Source: Zasmidium citrigriseum (taxonomy: Eukaryota > Ascomycota > Dothideomycetes > Mycosphaerellales > Mycosphaerellaceae). From it: a stretch of 64,000 bases of DNA. Shown here one piece after another: positions 9,592 to 19,900 of the stretch. The translations under genes and the position numbers were made by a program. The notes beneath the pieces were generated by a model. It saw nothing but the letters and a program-made list of their open reading frames with translations, did not search any database and was not told where the DNA came from. The stretch lies in contig NHNW01000008.1 of assembly GCA_002786025.1 (NCBI GenBank), positions 930,001 through 994,000 of the forward strand, read 5' to 3'. Position 1 is the stretch's first letter, and each line of letters begins with the position of its first letter.

Positions 9592-10238
9592 TCAGTCCTT
9601 TTCCCACCTCTCGTCGATAGCGATCAGACTCGGACGAAAAGTATAGAGCACTGCCTTGACCAATGTCCATGGCTGGTTTCTCAGCATCATTGCATTCGAA
9701 AACATGGCCGCATGCACATGGACCATCATGTCCTCAAAACCGTATTTCTCCACCTCTGTCGGGGTACTCAGTCCGTAACCGACTTCGCCAGCGTGGAAGC
9801 GCTGAAGCCACTCCATTAGATTTGGCCATGAAGGAGAGCGATGGTCGATGCCCAATATCATGGTTTGTTTCGCTTTCTTTAGCTCGCCCTTCTTGATCAA
9901 TCTCCTCCGCTGCTTGAACCACTCCAGTAAAGGCGCTGAGTTGAATTCCTGGACAATGAATCTGAACTTGTTCTCGTGGTAGTAGATGCTCAGCGCCTCG
10001 GAGCGAATTTGTTTGCACACTGAGAGGAGGCCAGGTCGGGAATACCCGGTGGCATCGATGGCAATGTTTTCTGACTTCAGAAGGACATCGCGGTAGATCT
10101 GCGAAGCGGTGTCAGTACTGCCACTCAAGTCAGTTAAACCAGGGCTTGAGAACTCACGCGGTTGCGCAATTCGCCGGGCAGAGACCACAAGCGACATGGC
10201 GTCGCCTCGGCTGCTGGCGACTCATTTGTGTCGGCCAT
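9592..10238 (-). CDS. LPxELRNxIYR-family protein C (195 aa)
   Basis: Exon 1 10158-10238, intron 10099-10157 (59 nt, GTGAGT donor, CGCAG acceptor), exon 2 9592-10098. It starts MADTNESPAAE, has LPGELRNR at the end of exon 1 and IYRDVLL at the start of exon 2, then GYSRPGLLSVCKQIRSEA, a WPNLMEWLQRFH block and the ending RPSLIAIDERWEKD. The domain layout is the same as in B and D. Function unknown; the copies look like tandem duplicates that have diverged strongly. Confidence 0.72.
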
Positions 10239-10671
10239 GTTGTGGCTGTCGCGGTGGGTGGGGGGTTGCTGGAGCTGGAACGAAAATGAAAGGAAAAGGA
10301 AGGCGCGGGCTTTAAATTTGGATTAAGCGAGCGTTCGCGCAAATCATCCCTGCATTTCACATGCGAGGCGCTAGTGACTTTCCGTTAAGTCATAATTTAG
10401 AAGGACTCAACTCAAGTACAAGTCATATTATGGTGTTATGTGTTCCGTCGCTAGCGACAAGCTACTCTCAGTTCTGTCTCAATTGAACCCTTTCGAAACC
10501 CGCCCTCCGTGTCTTCAAAGCTATTTCGATCTTGATGCATGTACCGGATCAGCGAGTTGTGAGCTGAAACTCCAGCTTACTCCGCTCTGAAATCGGTCGC
10601 AGCACTCCGCCCTCGATATCGCCTGTGTTATGCTCCATCCCATGTCCTCGTGCCAGCTTCACTCTTTACCT
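10239..10671. other. Intergenic
   Basis: Promoter of paralogue C and 3' end of paralogue D. Nothing else seen. Confidence 0.5.
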
Positions 10672-11301
10672 CTAGTCCTTTGCCCAACCCCCATCTAGAA
10701 GTATCAAACAAGGACGCATCTTCTCCATGAGCGTCCCCACCAGATTCCAAGGTTGTCCCTGCAATGTCTCGACCGTGACAAACATCAATGCAAGCACATT
10801 CGTCAGCCTAGACCTCTTCTGACCTTCCTCCAAGAGAGTCTGCGGCAGCGGAAGTCGTCCGTGTACCTCGAAGTTGTGGTATCGGCGAAGCCACTCAAGT
10901 AGATTCGGCCACGAAGGACGTATGTGTGAAACTTTTGTGGGCAGTCCCTCCCGAAAGTCTGACGACATCCGTATGACTTCCTCGTGTTCCTCGATGCGAA
11001 TCAGCGGGGTCGAGTCGTAATCATCGACGTACATCCGGAAACGATTCTCCTTGTAGTACACCTTGAGGGTTTCTGCTCGGATGGCTTTGCAGGTAGCGAT
11101 CAGGGCGGGTCTCTCGTAACCATTGTTGGTGATTGCAATGCGTGAGGTCTCATCGGAGGTGACCACGACGTAGCGATAGATCTGGGGAAACGGCGCAGGT
11201 CAGCAGTGATTTCTGACACGGGCGCGGCTTCAAGAACTGACCTCGTTCCTTAGTTCGGCTGGAAGTCCGAACAGGGGACAGTTAGCGACTGCTGCAGCCA
11301 T
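10672..11301 (-). CDS. LPxELRNxIYR-family protein D (189 aa)
   Basis: Exon 1 11242-11301, intron 11182-11241 (60 nt, GTCAGT donor, CCCAG acceptor), exon 2 10672-11181. Starts MAAAVANCPLFGLPAELRNE, continues IYRYVVV and NNGYERPALIATCKAIRAE, with WPNLLEWLRRYH and ending GGWAKD. The intron is in the same place as in paralogue C, directly before the IYR codons. Function unknown. Confidence 0.72.
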
Positions 11302-11517
11302 TGTGCGTGCATGTGAGGTGGAGGTGGCGTCGTTAAAATGCGTGGTAGATGGAGAAAGAAAGAGGGAAGGAGTAGTTTAGAACTTTTGGAGCTCTGCGAA
11401 ATCTCCGTCAGGGCAGCCGCAACGCAGCCACCCAACCCGGAACTAGGACCTCACTATCTTCTGTCGCTGAGCGAGAAGCGCCGCTCGCGCCTCCAGCGTC
11501 CGTACCATTTACAACTC

Positions 11518-12402
11518 TCAGGCCTCCTTGTCCTCATTCCACTTCGGATCAATCCTCCCCAGAATCGGTCGCTGCTGCTTGAGTAACTTCTCCACCTTCA
11601 CCCACGGCTGCTTCCTCATTGCTCTTGTCGTGAGAAACATGCCGCCAATCACCAAGTCATCCAAATGGGCAGCAGATTGGTTCTCGTATTCCATCGGTGC
11701 AGCCCACGCGCCCACTCTCGAGGCATGAAAATGACGGAGCCAGGTGAGCAGGTTTCCCCAGTTGGGAACGAAGTCATTCTGAATTTTCCCCCTAATACTC
11801 GCATACAAAACGTCTACAGACGCGAGACGCTTCTTGAATTTGAAATAGGTTTCTAGACTCGATGCGGGGCACCGGTGCCAGAACGTGTTCTCCAGGTAAA
11901 AGATCTTGGTGGTTTCGAACCGGACGGTCTTGCTGACTGCGAGGAGCGCACTCCTGTCGTATCCGCTCGGTGCAATGTGGATTGGTTCGTCTTTCACAAG
12001 GAATTTAGGTACTGTGTCAGCGCTGTGAGAAGTGGTGAGCGAGAAAGCCACGTACAGGCGATAGATCTCGTTCCTCAGCTCTCCAGGGAGCGAGAAGAGC
12101 CGCGAGTTGGCGACGTCTGCTGGCAAGACATTCTCCGGCTCAACAGCTTCAGCCGTGGCATCGGGTGGCGTGATAGCGGTTACTTCGACTTGATCTGGCT
12201 CGGAGTAGGGCTGCTCGACACTTGCTGGAGGCACACCCGCCTTCTTGTCAGTCTGCTTTGACCTCTTCTTTCGAGGCATGGTGAGTCGCTTGGCGCCATT
12301 ATGAGTCTGGGTTGTTGGCGAGGTGGCTACCGAGCGAAAAGCCTGCGCTGCAACGGGGATCGAGCGACTTAAGTAGTGCGACGCACGGGCCACAGAAGCC
12401 AT
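11518..12402 (-). CDS. LPxELRNxIYR-family protein E (up to 294 aa)
   Basis: Single frame with signature LPGELRNEIYR, then GYDRSALLAVSKTVRFET, an NWGNLLTWLRHFH block and RPILGRIDPKWNEDKEA. An extra stretch of about 15 residues follows IYRLY where C and D have a nearby intron, but I find no in-frame splice pair that removes it. The first Met (12402) gives an arginine- and serine-rich, acid-free N-terminus that looks like a mitochondrial presequence; it lies only 43 bp from the stop of the HET gene. A later Met (12279, MPRKKRSKQ) would give 253 aa and a more normal leader. Start uncertain. Confidence 0.62.
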   Translation of the reverse strand: MASVARASHYLSRSIPVAAQAFRSVATSPTTQTHNGAKRLTMPRKKRSKQTDKKAGVPPASVEQPYSEPDQVEVTAITPPDATAEAVEPENVLPADVANSRLFSLPGELRNEIYRLYVAFSLTTSHSADTVPKFLVKDEPIHIAPSGYDRSALLAVSKTVRFETTKIFYLENTFWHRCPASSLETYFKFKKRLASVDVLYASIRGKIQNDFVPNWGNLLTWLRHFHASRVGAWAAPMEYENQSAAHLDDLVIGGMFLTTRAMRKQPWVKVEKLLKQQRPILGRIDPKWNEDKEA

Positions 12403-12445
12403 TCACTCGCTGCGTCACATGCGCTCAAGCAGCTCGCTTCCTCAT

Positions 12446-14740
12446 TCACTTCCCCGTCACCCCACCCAGAGACTTCATCGCCCTCCCCAAACTCACACCC
12501 AGCCCCCATCCAACATTCACCTCCTGCCTCTCCGCCTCCTTCCAATAGACCTCCAACGCCCTTCCGCTCAACCCCCTGACGACAGCCCCATCAATATTTT
12601 TGATCACCACCTTCCCACTCTCCAAGATCAACTCCTGCATCCTCTCGTTCTCGTATGTGACGGCATCATGCAGCGCTGTATGTCCCTTCTCATTCCGCAC
12701 GTTGAAATCCAATCCCTTGCAAGCAAGGAGTTTGTCTTGAATATGTTCATTCTGGTGTCGAACGGCCCAGTGTAGCGCTGTGTTGCCGTCAGTGTCTTGA
12801 GCGTTGAAATCGATGTCTTTGTGGTTGAGGAGGATGAAAGCAATGTTGGCGCGCCATTCGGCTATGGCGACGAAAAGCGCAGTCTGCTTCTTATGATCTC
12901 GTGCGTTAGGACTGACGAGGTTGTTTTCGAGGAGGAAGTTCACAATATCCGTATTCCCCGTCCGCACGGCAGTGTGAAGTGGCGAAGTATCCGTCCACCG
13001 AAAATCCTTCCGACTGAGGAGCAGCTCAACGATAGGCAGCGAGCGTCGATATATAGCCAGGTCGACAGGACTCTTCCAATGTCGATAGCTTGCATTGACA
13101 TCCAACTCCGGTCTCTGAACAAGAAGTCGAGCAATCTCGGTATGTCCGTACTCGAATGCCAGATACAGGATTGGCATCTTCATTCCGGGACAACAGTCTC
13201 CGTTGATGCGGACTTGAGATTGCTGGAGCAGGAGATTGACGACTTGAGTGTTTCCTTCTACGACGGCGTGGTACATCGCATTTAGTTGCTGGTCGTCGAA
13301 TGAGTGCACGAGCGTTTCGTCTTGCTCGAGTAGGAGCTTCATGACATCGACGTGGCCGAGACGAGCTGCTTCGATGAAAGGACGCTGGCCAGAGTCATTA
13401 GTACAGTTCAGTTTTAGTCGGGCGGGAATGTCGTTCCAAGATCCTAGGTTGAGCAGCATCTTAATGACCGCTACATCTCCAGATGATGCGGCATTGAACA
13501 GGATCTTGTCGATATCTCGTTGTTTGTGGTGTCCAAGCCATATCTGTCGTATCATGACATGATCATACTGGTCGATCCACCACAGGCTGATCCCGGGATA
13601 GGGAGCGAGGGGCGGGACTGGCGAAGGAGACCGGAGGGAAGTAGAAGGCTCGTCGTAACGGGCGATGTTCACGCCGAGGATCTCTTCCAGGTCGTGACAC
13701 TGCTGTGATACTGTCTTCATGGTCATGGGTGATCGAGCGAAGTGGTGACCCCTAAGGACGGCGTTGCCGAGTTGCACGAGGCTGACGCTGTAGTCTGGTG
13801 ATATGAAGTGCTGTCCAATCCGAGCAACACCCAGTAGAGCGTATACTTTGTCTGTCGGCTCTGAGCATGCCAACGAGCGGGAGGCGATGATTAGATCGAA
13901 CAGCGTGATCCTCTCCTTCGCCGTCTGCTGGACTTGCCGCATCATCGACAATGCCGGACTCCTTTTGAATGCAACATGCTCAAAGCTCTCCCCCTTCCAC
14001 TCAGGCGATAGCGACGAAGCAAGCTCGCAGAAGTCGACAAAAGCCTTCCAGGAGATTGACTTGCTTCCACACACCAAGACAGCACTTTTCGCATGGACAA
14101 GCTCCTGCAGAACCCAGAGGCGAGTCCAGTAGGTCCTTTCACAAAGCCTTGTGATCGCCGCTCCTTCCGGGCGCCAGAATACCCGCTCCATCTTCATGAT
14201 TCTTTTCCAGTACTTGATATCTCGAGCAAGAGCTTTCATAGCCAGATCACTGTCTGCGTATGAGGGACCGAGCCAGACGAGTACATGTTGAGCACCTTGA
14301 TAGATCTGTGCCATCAATTCGACCTGCTCCGCTCGTTCCAGGTCATTGGACTGATCTATGCAGATTGCATCGATCCAGAACAGAACTTTTGCGTATCGCT
14401 GCCATTTGGAGATCTCTCGTAAGAATCGGTGTAGGTTCTTCCGCACTTGAAACTTCTGGCCGTCTAGATTGATGTGGCAGTTCGGGTCCGGTCTGCCCCA
14501 GGTGTATGAGACAGCGACATAGTCTCCATCGCTCTGCAGCTCTCGGGTCGTCAATCGACAGCTGATCGCATCGTCTCCATTGTGAGGCAGTACTTCTAGC
14601 AACCGGATTTGCTTGTAACCTAGTGCCTCGTAAGGCGATCTCGTTTCCGTTGGCATGCGCTTTTGATGCTTCTCCGTCTCCAATGATGTCGAAGCATCCG
14701 TAACAATGCAACCTCTTCGAAGGCATGTTGTTTTTGTCAA
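12446..14740 (-). CDS. HET-domain protein with C-terminal ankyrin repeats (764 aa)
   Basis: The HET domain mediates heterokaryon-incompatibility cell death in ascomycetes. Family marks visible are YEALGYKQIRLLEVLP, then YVAVSYTWG, FWIDAICIDQ, RAEQVELMAQIY, YWTRLWVLQELVHA and DKVYALLGVA in the N-terminal half. Residues from about 395 to 740 hold about ten ankyrin-type repeats (GHVDVMKLLLEQD, GNTDIVNFLLENN, DGNTALHWAVRHQN and others). Single exon. Met 29 (14656) is a plausible alternative start. The combination is typical of NLR-like or allorecognition genes, though here no NACHT domain is present. It adjoins a paralogue array of fast-evolving genes. Confidence 0.88.
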   Translation of the reverse strand: MTKTTCLRRGCIVTDASTSLETEKHQKRMPTETRSPYEALGYKQIRLLEVLPHNGDDAISCRLTTRELQSDGDYVAVSYTWGRPDPNCHINLDGQKFQVRKNLHRFLREISKWQRYAKVLFWIDAICIDQSNDLERAEQVELMAQIYQGAQHVLVWLGPSYADSDLAMKALARDIKYWKRIMKMERVFWRPEGAAITRLCERTYWTRLWVLQELVHAKSAVLVCGSKSISWKAFVDFCELASSLSPEWKGESFEHVAFKRSPALSMMRQVQQTAKERITLFDLIIASRSLACSEPTDKVYALLGVARIGQHFISPDYSVSLVQLGNAVLRGHHFARSPMTMKTVSQQCHDLEEILGVNIARYDEPSTSLRSPSPVPPLAPYPGISLWWIDQYDHVMIRQIWLGHHKQRDIDKILFNAASSGDVAVIKMLLNLGSWNDIPARLKLNCTNDSGQRPFIEAARLGHVDVMKLLLEQDETLVHSFDDQQLNAMYHAVVEGNTQVVNLLLQQSQVRINGDCCPGMKMPILYLAFEYGHTEIARLLVQRPELDVNASYRHWKSPVDLAIYRRSLPIVELLLSRKDFRWTDTSPLHTAVRTGNTDIVNFLLENNLVSPNARDHKKQTALFVAIAEWRANIAFILLNHKDIDFNAQDTDGNTALHWAVRHQNEHIQDKLLACKGLDFNVRNEKGHTALHDAVTYENERMQELILESGKVVIKNIDGAVVRGLSGRALEVYWKEAERQEVNVGWGLGVSLGRAMKSLGGVTGK

Positions 14741-14984
14741 GCACAGATTCTGGTCTGCTGTTTCTTCAGGTACAAACGTGCTTCGATGCTGCGCCTTGTC
14801 ATCCCGCTGCAGTAGTGCAGACGAAGGATCAACCTTCTCGATATCGGGTTAGATCGTCGCTGCATACGGCAAGAAGGCAGGTGATCGATTTGTTTGAGCC
14901 TGAGGTAGTAGAATGTAGGCGACTTCGACGAAATGAATGTCGCTGATCTTGCACGACAGAACCGTCGACAAGTTATGTCGTTCT

Positions 14985-16798
14985 TCATGTCCCTCCAGTG
15001 CCAACCCCATCCCCATCCAACCCCATCAACACAACATCATAAGCCCTCTGCGCGGTCTCAAAGCCCCTCTTCTCCTCCACCAATCGTCCATCGACATCGA
15101 CATCAAACGTCAGTCGAAAGTCCGCGAAGAAAGCCCTACGCCTCTTCTTCTCCACCTTATCTGGTAACACGAAGCCTGTTTTCAACCACAGCCAGACCAC
15201 CTTGCTCATCCGTCCATTCCAATTATCGGCGAAAGGGAACGGTCGAAGAGCTTCTTCAAATTCGGCAGCGGTGGTGATCGAAAGCTCGTTGGTGGTGTAT
15301 TGGAGGGCCAGCCAGAGCCAGTGTGGCATAGAGGTCGTAGAGAGGTGGCCGGTGAAGGTGAGTTTTATCGCCGCCGCGCTGGCGGAAAAAAGGAGCCACA
15401 GGAGGGAGGGCAAGTCGCCCGAGGATGAGAGCCAGTGAGAGGTGATTGTCGAGGGGTCCAAATGGGAGAGCGATTGTGTGATTTCCTCGAGGGCGTAGCG
15501 TAGGAAGCCTGGCTGGGGGACGAATTGGGAGACAGTCGACCACATTTGGATGCTTGCAGCGTGGAGAGTGAGTTTCTCGGGGTTGTAAAGCGTCTCCTTC
15601 TCAACCCGTACTTCTTCCTGGCGTTGGACTTCGTGCTTCATGCTCGCTAGCATCCAGGCTGCATCGTACGTGACCACCCACACTGGTGGCCACTCCGTGT
15701 CATTCGGCGAGTTGTATACCAATGCCAACTCATGCAACCTTCTGAAAAGCAAAGCCGTCCTTTCCATTCCTGAGACTTTCATCTCCGGCAGCCCGATCAG
15801 GTTACAGCTGCCCAGGAACTTCGCTCTTTTCGTCATCTTCTCGGGCAACTCTATTCCCTCGAAATCAGGATGTACCGCATACTCCAAGACCGGCGCCCTC
15901 GAATTGACCCCAGTCAGCCTAAGATCTGCCCAAATCTGTCAAGATTAGCCATCATCTCACATACGCATCCAATTCTCTGAACCTCGAGACTTACCACAAA
16001 CAACCACAAAAAGCTCGGCAGCTCAAACAACCGCCCCTCAACGACCGCCTTGATAGCCCCAACGTGCGCCTCGCCCGCTTCGTACTCCTCTTCGATAAAT
16101 GTTGCCTTGGCCAAGAGACATATCGTCGCCACAGCCGCAATTCTCAAACCCTTCCCCTCCCTCTTCAAATCCTCCGCAACCAATCTCATCGCCCTTCCCT
16201 TGTGCACGAAATACGCCTTCGAATCCGTAAGACTTTTTACCGAAGCCTCTTTAGCTGCGGCATAGGACATGAAGATCTCGCGGAGGGTGCCATCTTCACG
16301 AGCGAATTCCCAGAAACCTTGACCCCATTGGGACCGGCAGGTGCTGATCCAGTCGTGGGCTTGAGTGTTCGAGCAGAGGTTGAGCGAGTGCCACCAGGCG
16401 GCTTGGTAGATTTCAGAGTCTTCGGCGAGAACAAGTGCTGGGTTGATGCTGCTTGCTAAGGGGATCTTGGTGGAGTTTGAAGGGGCTATGCTTCGTTTGA
16501 GACGGCAGCCTTTGCCTTTGAGCGCGTGAGAGGGTCTTCGTTGTGGAGATTTTCGCTTGGAGGATGAAGAAGAGTCTTCGCTCTCATCTTCCACTTCGAG
16601 CGAGTGTCTCCCATCCGCTCCACGAGCCTTTGAGGGTTGTATCGGCTGCTGTTTGGCAATGTAGTTGAGCATTACATGCTGCCTCGCAGCTGCCGTGACT
16701 TCATATTTTCTGGCGGCGATCGGCTCGTTGCAATCAATCCAGAGGAGGTCGGCGGCGGCCATGGCAGGGAGCACTGGGAGACGTCTCGGATGGAGCAT
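14985..16798 (-). CDS. Fungal transcription-factor-domain protein lacking a zinc cluster
   Basis: Exon 1 15995-16798, intron 15936-15994 (59 nt, GTAAGT donor, GCTAAT branch, ACAG acceptor), exon 2 14985-15935; 584 aa, or 572 from MAAADLLWID (16762), the more likely start. The N-terminus has the pattern ...ARKYEVTAAARQHVMLNYIAKQ, then a serine- and lysine-rich basic tract, then a long helical region. This matches the widespread fungal group that keeps the Fungal_trans_2-like middle domain but has no Zn2Cys6 motif. It lies next to the 3' end of the NRPS on the same strand, so a cluster role is possible but not shown. Confidence 0.6.
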
Positions 16799-16954
16799 TC
16801 ATCGCTACGAGGATGCCGCCAGCAAACGTTATAAAGCACGATGGATTGTATTTTGTCCGAGCAGCTGGAGCTGAGGTCTAAAACCATGGAAGGAGAGGAG
16901 GGCTAAACGCTCGGACCACCACTGTCCTCTTGGGGAAGAAAATTTCGCCGATCT

Positions 16955-19900
16955 TTATGGCTCGAGCGTCACTCCTGACTCCATCTCCTCGAGGTACGTA
17001 CCGAATGTGGTCAGCAAGCCTTTCAAAATCTCAAACCAACACCGAATCTGCTCTTGCCGCTGCATCGAACCGCTATGTGCGAATTGCACTTTCAATTGCC
17101 CTTCGTCAATCTCGCCAACGACATCGACGAGAGCGAGTGCTTCAAAATCTTCACTAGCAGTCTGAAGAGACACCAGACCCTCGGGAACCGACGAAAACGT
17201 TGTGCCCGACCCAGCCAGGGCATTTCGGGAATATTCACCACGATATCGACATAGTATCTCCATCGGGAAATGTCGACTGGCGTATTCCTGTCGACCTGCA
17301 GCGGTCAAGAAGCTGGCATCGAAGTAATCGGCACCATTCCGCGGAAGACAGCGCCGAACGGCCTGGACTTGCCCAAGTATGTCGTATAGATTGTGTGATG
17401 GCAGCCCAGCTTGCAGAGCTATAGGGAATAGGACGGTGAACCAGCCCACGGTTCGAAAAACATCATCCTCTTTTGATTCCGTTGGGCTCTCTCGGCCATG
17501 ATGATCTGTGAAGATGGCGGGAGGGATGAGTCGGTCCGGAAAGCATTGCAAGAAGGAGTGAAGCACCGCCGCAATTAGCAAATCACCCATCTTGGCAATG
17601 TGCGATGCGAGCCTCGCCGTTGTCACAGGGTCGAGCATGAACTCCGAGACTACAACATCGCCCGCTCGATTCGGATTGTTCTCCATTCCCCAATAAGCGT
17701 AGTCGGACGGCGGGACTTGGTACGGAAGACAGTCGGCCAGTCGAAGCTTCTGGGCTCGAGCAGTCCGCCGTGTACACCAAGATTGGAACGCGAGCGTTGG
17801 TACTGGTAATGGCGGCTCCCCAGCCAGTAACCGCTCGAGATCTTCGAGCAAGCTCTGCCACGACACAGGATCTGTCACCAGATGATGAGTGGTCAAGAAA
17901 ACGTATTGTTCATCCGCAGATTCAAACAATCCGACAACGAAGACCGGGCCTTGGGTAACGTTGAGAGATCTATGAATTGCATCGACGTCTTCTTGGATGT
18001 CCTCGAGGCGTTGGTAAGACTGGTGCCGGACAATCGTGAGGCTTTCGTTCTGAGGCAACACTCTCTGCATCCATTCACCATTGCGTTTCACCATTCGTGC
18101 ACGGAGCATCGCATGATGAGCCGTTAGCGCATGTACAGCATCCTGCATCTGCGTCTGACTGACAGCGCGTTTGAGACGTAGGAGCTTGCTCATGGCATGG
18201 TGATGTTCTGGAAGATCTCTCCTGTCCAGGACCAGCCTCTGGATAGCCCCCAGAGGAAAGCATTCTCCCGGCTGTTCGGTCTCGAATGCCGAAGGAAGTC
18301 GATGCGAGATATTCTTTGCGATCGCGGAAATCCTTCTAGCTGTCAGAATGTCGTGCACTGACACTGTCAGCCCACGATTTCGACACTTGGAAGCGATTCG
18401 AATGGCGGACAGAGAGTCCCCGCCCAGCTTCGTGAAGCTATCGTTGACATCAATGTTTGTCACAGGAAGCCCGAGAACTTCGCTCCATATCGATTGCAAA
18501 GATATCTCCAAAGGACTAAGAGATTCCGGATCCTGATTCTGACAACCGAAACAAGGCCGTTGCTTGAGGTGATGAGCTTGGTAGGGGACGAAGTACTCTT
18601 TCAGTGTCTGCAAGATGTCCGCTGCAGGAGATTCCGGAAAGGAGACAAGTCGATCGATCGTCTGCGCAAGTGCCCCCGCGACAACATTCGCGGCCGACTC
18701 GCTTAGATGTGATCGCTTGTATTTGAGTCTAGTACGGAGCTCTTCCTTCGAGTAAGCGACAGCAAGGACAACATCAAACTAGAACCCCATGAGCGATCAC
18801 GAATGGCACACAAATCCTTCGGTGACTTACCTCGCTTGGATCCTCAAAATCCAGCAAAGTGATCTCTACATTTGCAGCGCCTTTCGCCAAGTCGTTGGGC
18901 CACAGTCTTTGGGTCGACATCGCCGTATTGAAGAGTGTAATACCTCCGAGATTCAGAGCGTTCTGTAGTTCGGCTACAGCAACGGTCGGATGCTCGAGAC
19001 ACGACGCAAATCTTTCCTGGGCTCGTCTGAGCAGAGCAATCGAGCTCTCATTCTCGAGCAAGCCTAGAGACGAAACAAGCATGCCGATAGTTGGGCCAAG
19101 CATGCTCTCGATACCATCGACAGGAGCATCGCGGCCATTTGTCAGGAATCCAAAGCAAGGAGCATCGGTGCCAGTGACAGCTGATAGTACCAAGATCCAG
19201 GACACTTGGACCAATGTGGAGATCGACAGACCATGATTTTGACAGAATGCCAAAATCTCTCTCTGGCGTGCATAAGGGACATGGATGGTGTTCATCGGCG
19301 GTGAATTGTCGTCTACGTCGAGATGGCCCAGCTCTGGGAATCGACAAGGCGCATAGCCTGAGAGATGTGATTGCCAGAATTCCAGAGCCGGGCCCCTATT
19401 ACGTTCAGCCCAGGCGACATAGTCGGCGTACTGTCCTCCGCAATGACTGGGAGCAGAATCGTAGATCTCTGCTAGCTGTCGACAGATCAGTTGGATTGTT
19501 GATGCGTCGTTCAGCGCATGGTTCATCCCTAGTCTCACGAATACATCCTTATCACTCTCAACAACTACGAGATGATGCTGCGGCTGCGCAGAGATATACT
19601 CGGGACGGGGCAGTGCCTTGAGCATTTTGACCGGATCGACACCTGCAGGAGCGCGGTCCTTTGATACCGCTGGAATGATCTTTCGCAGAACAACCTGACA
19701 GTATGCTCTGTCAGAGCCTTCCAAGCTCATGTGGACAGTTCGCATGATAGCATGTCGCTCGCAAAGAGTTTGCCATGCTTCAATCAGACGTTCTGAGGAC
19801 ACTGGCTCGCAGGGCCGTTTTGAAGTCACACGAAACAGTCCATGGACCCAATACTGCTCGGGATCCTTCTCTTGTGCGAGAAGAATTCCCTCCTGCACAG

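Noticed and set aside
12020..12070. Intron after IYRLY in paralogue E
   Set aside because: No GT-AG pair there both splices in frame and avoids a stop; the GTACGT donor leads to TAA two codons after the acceptor.
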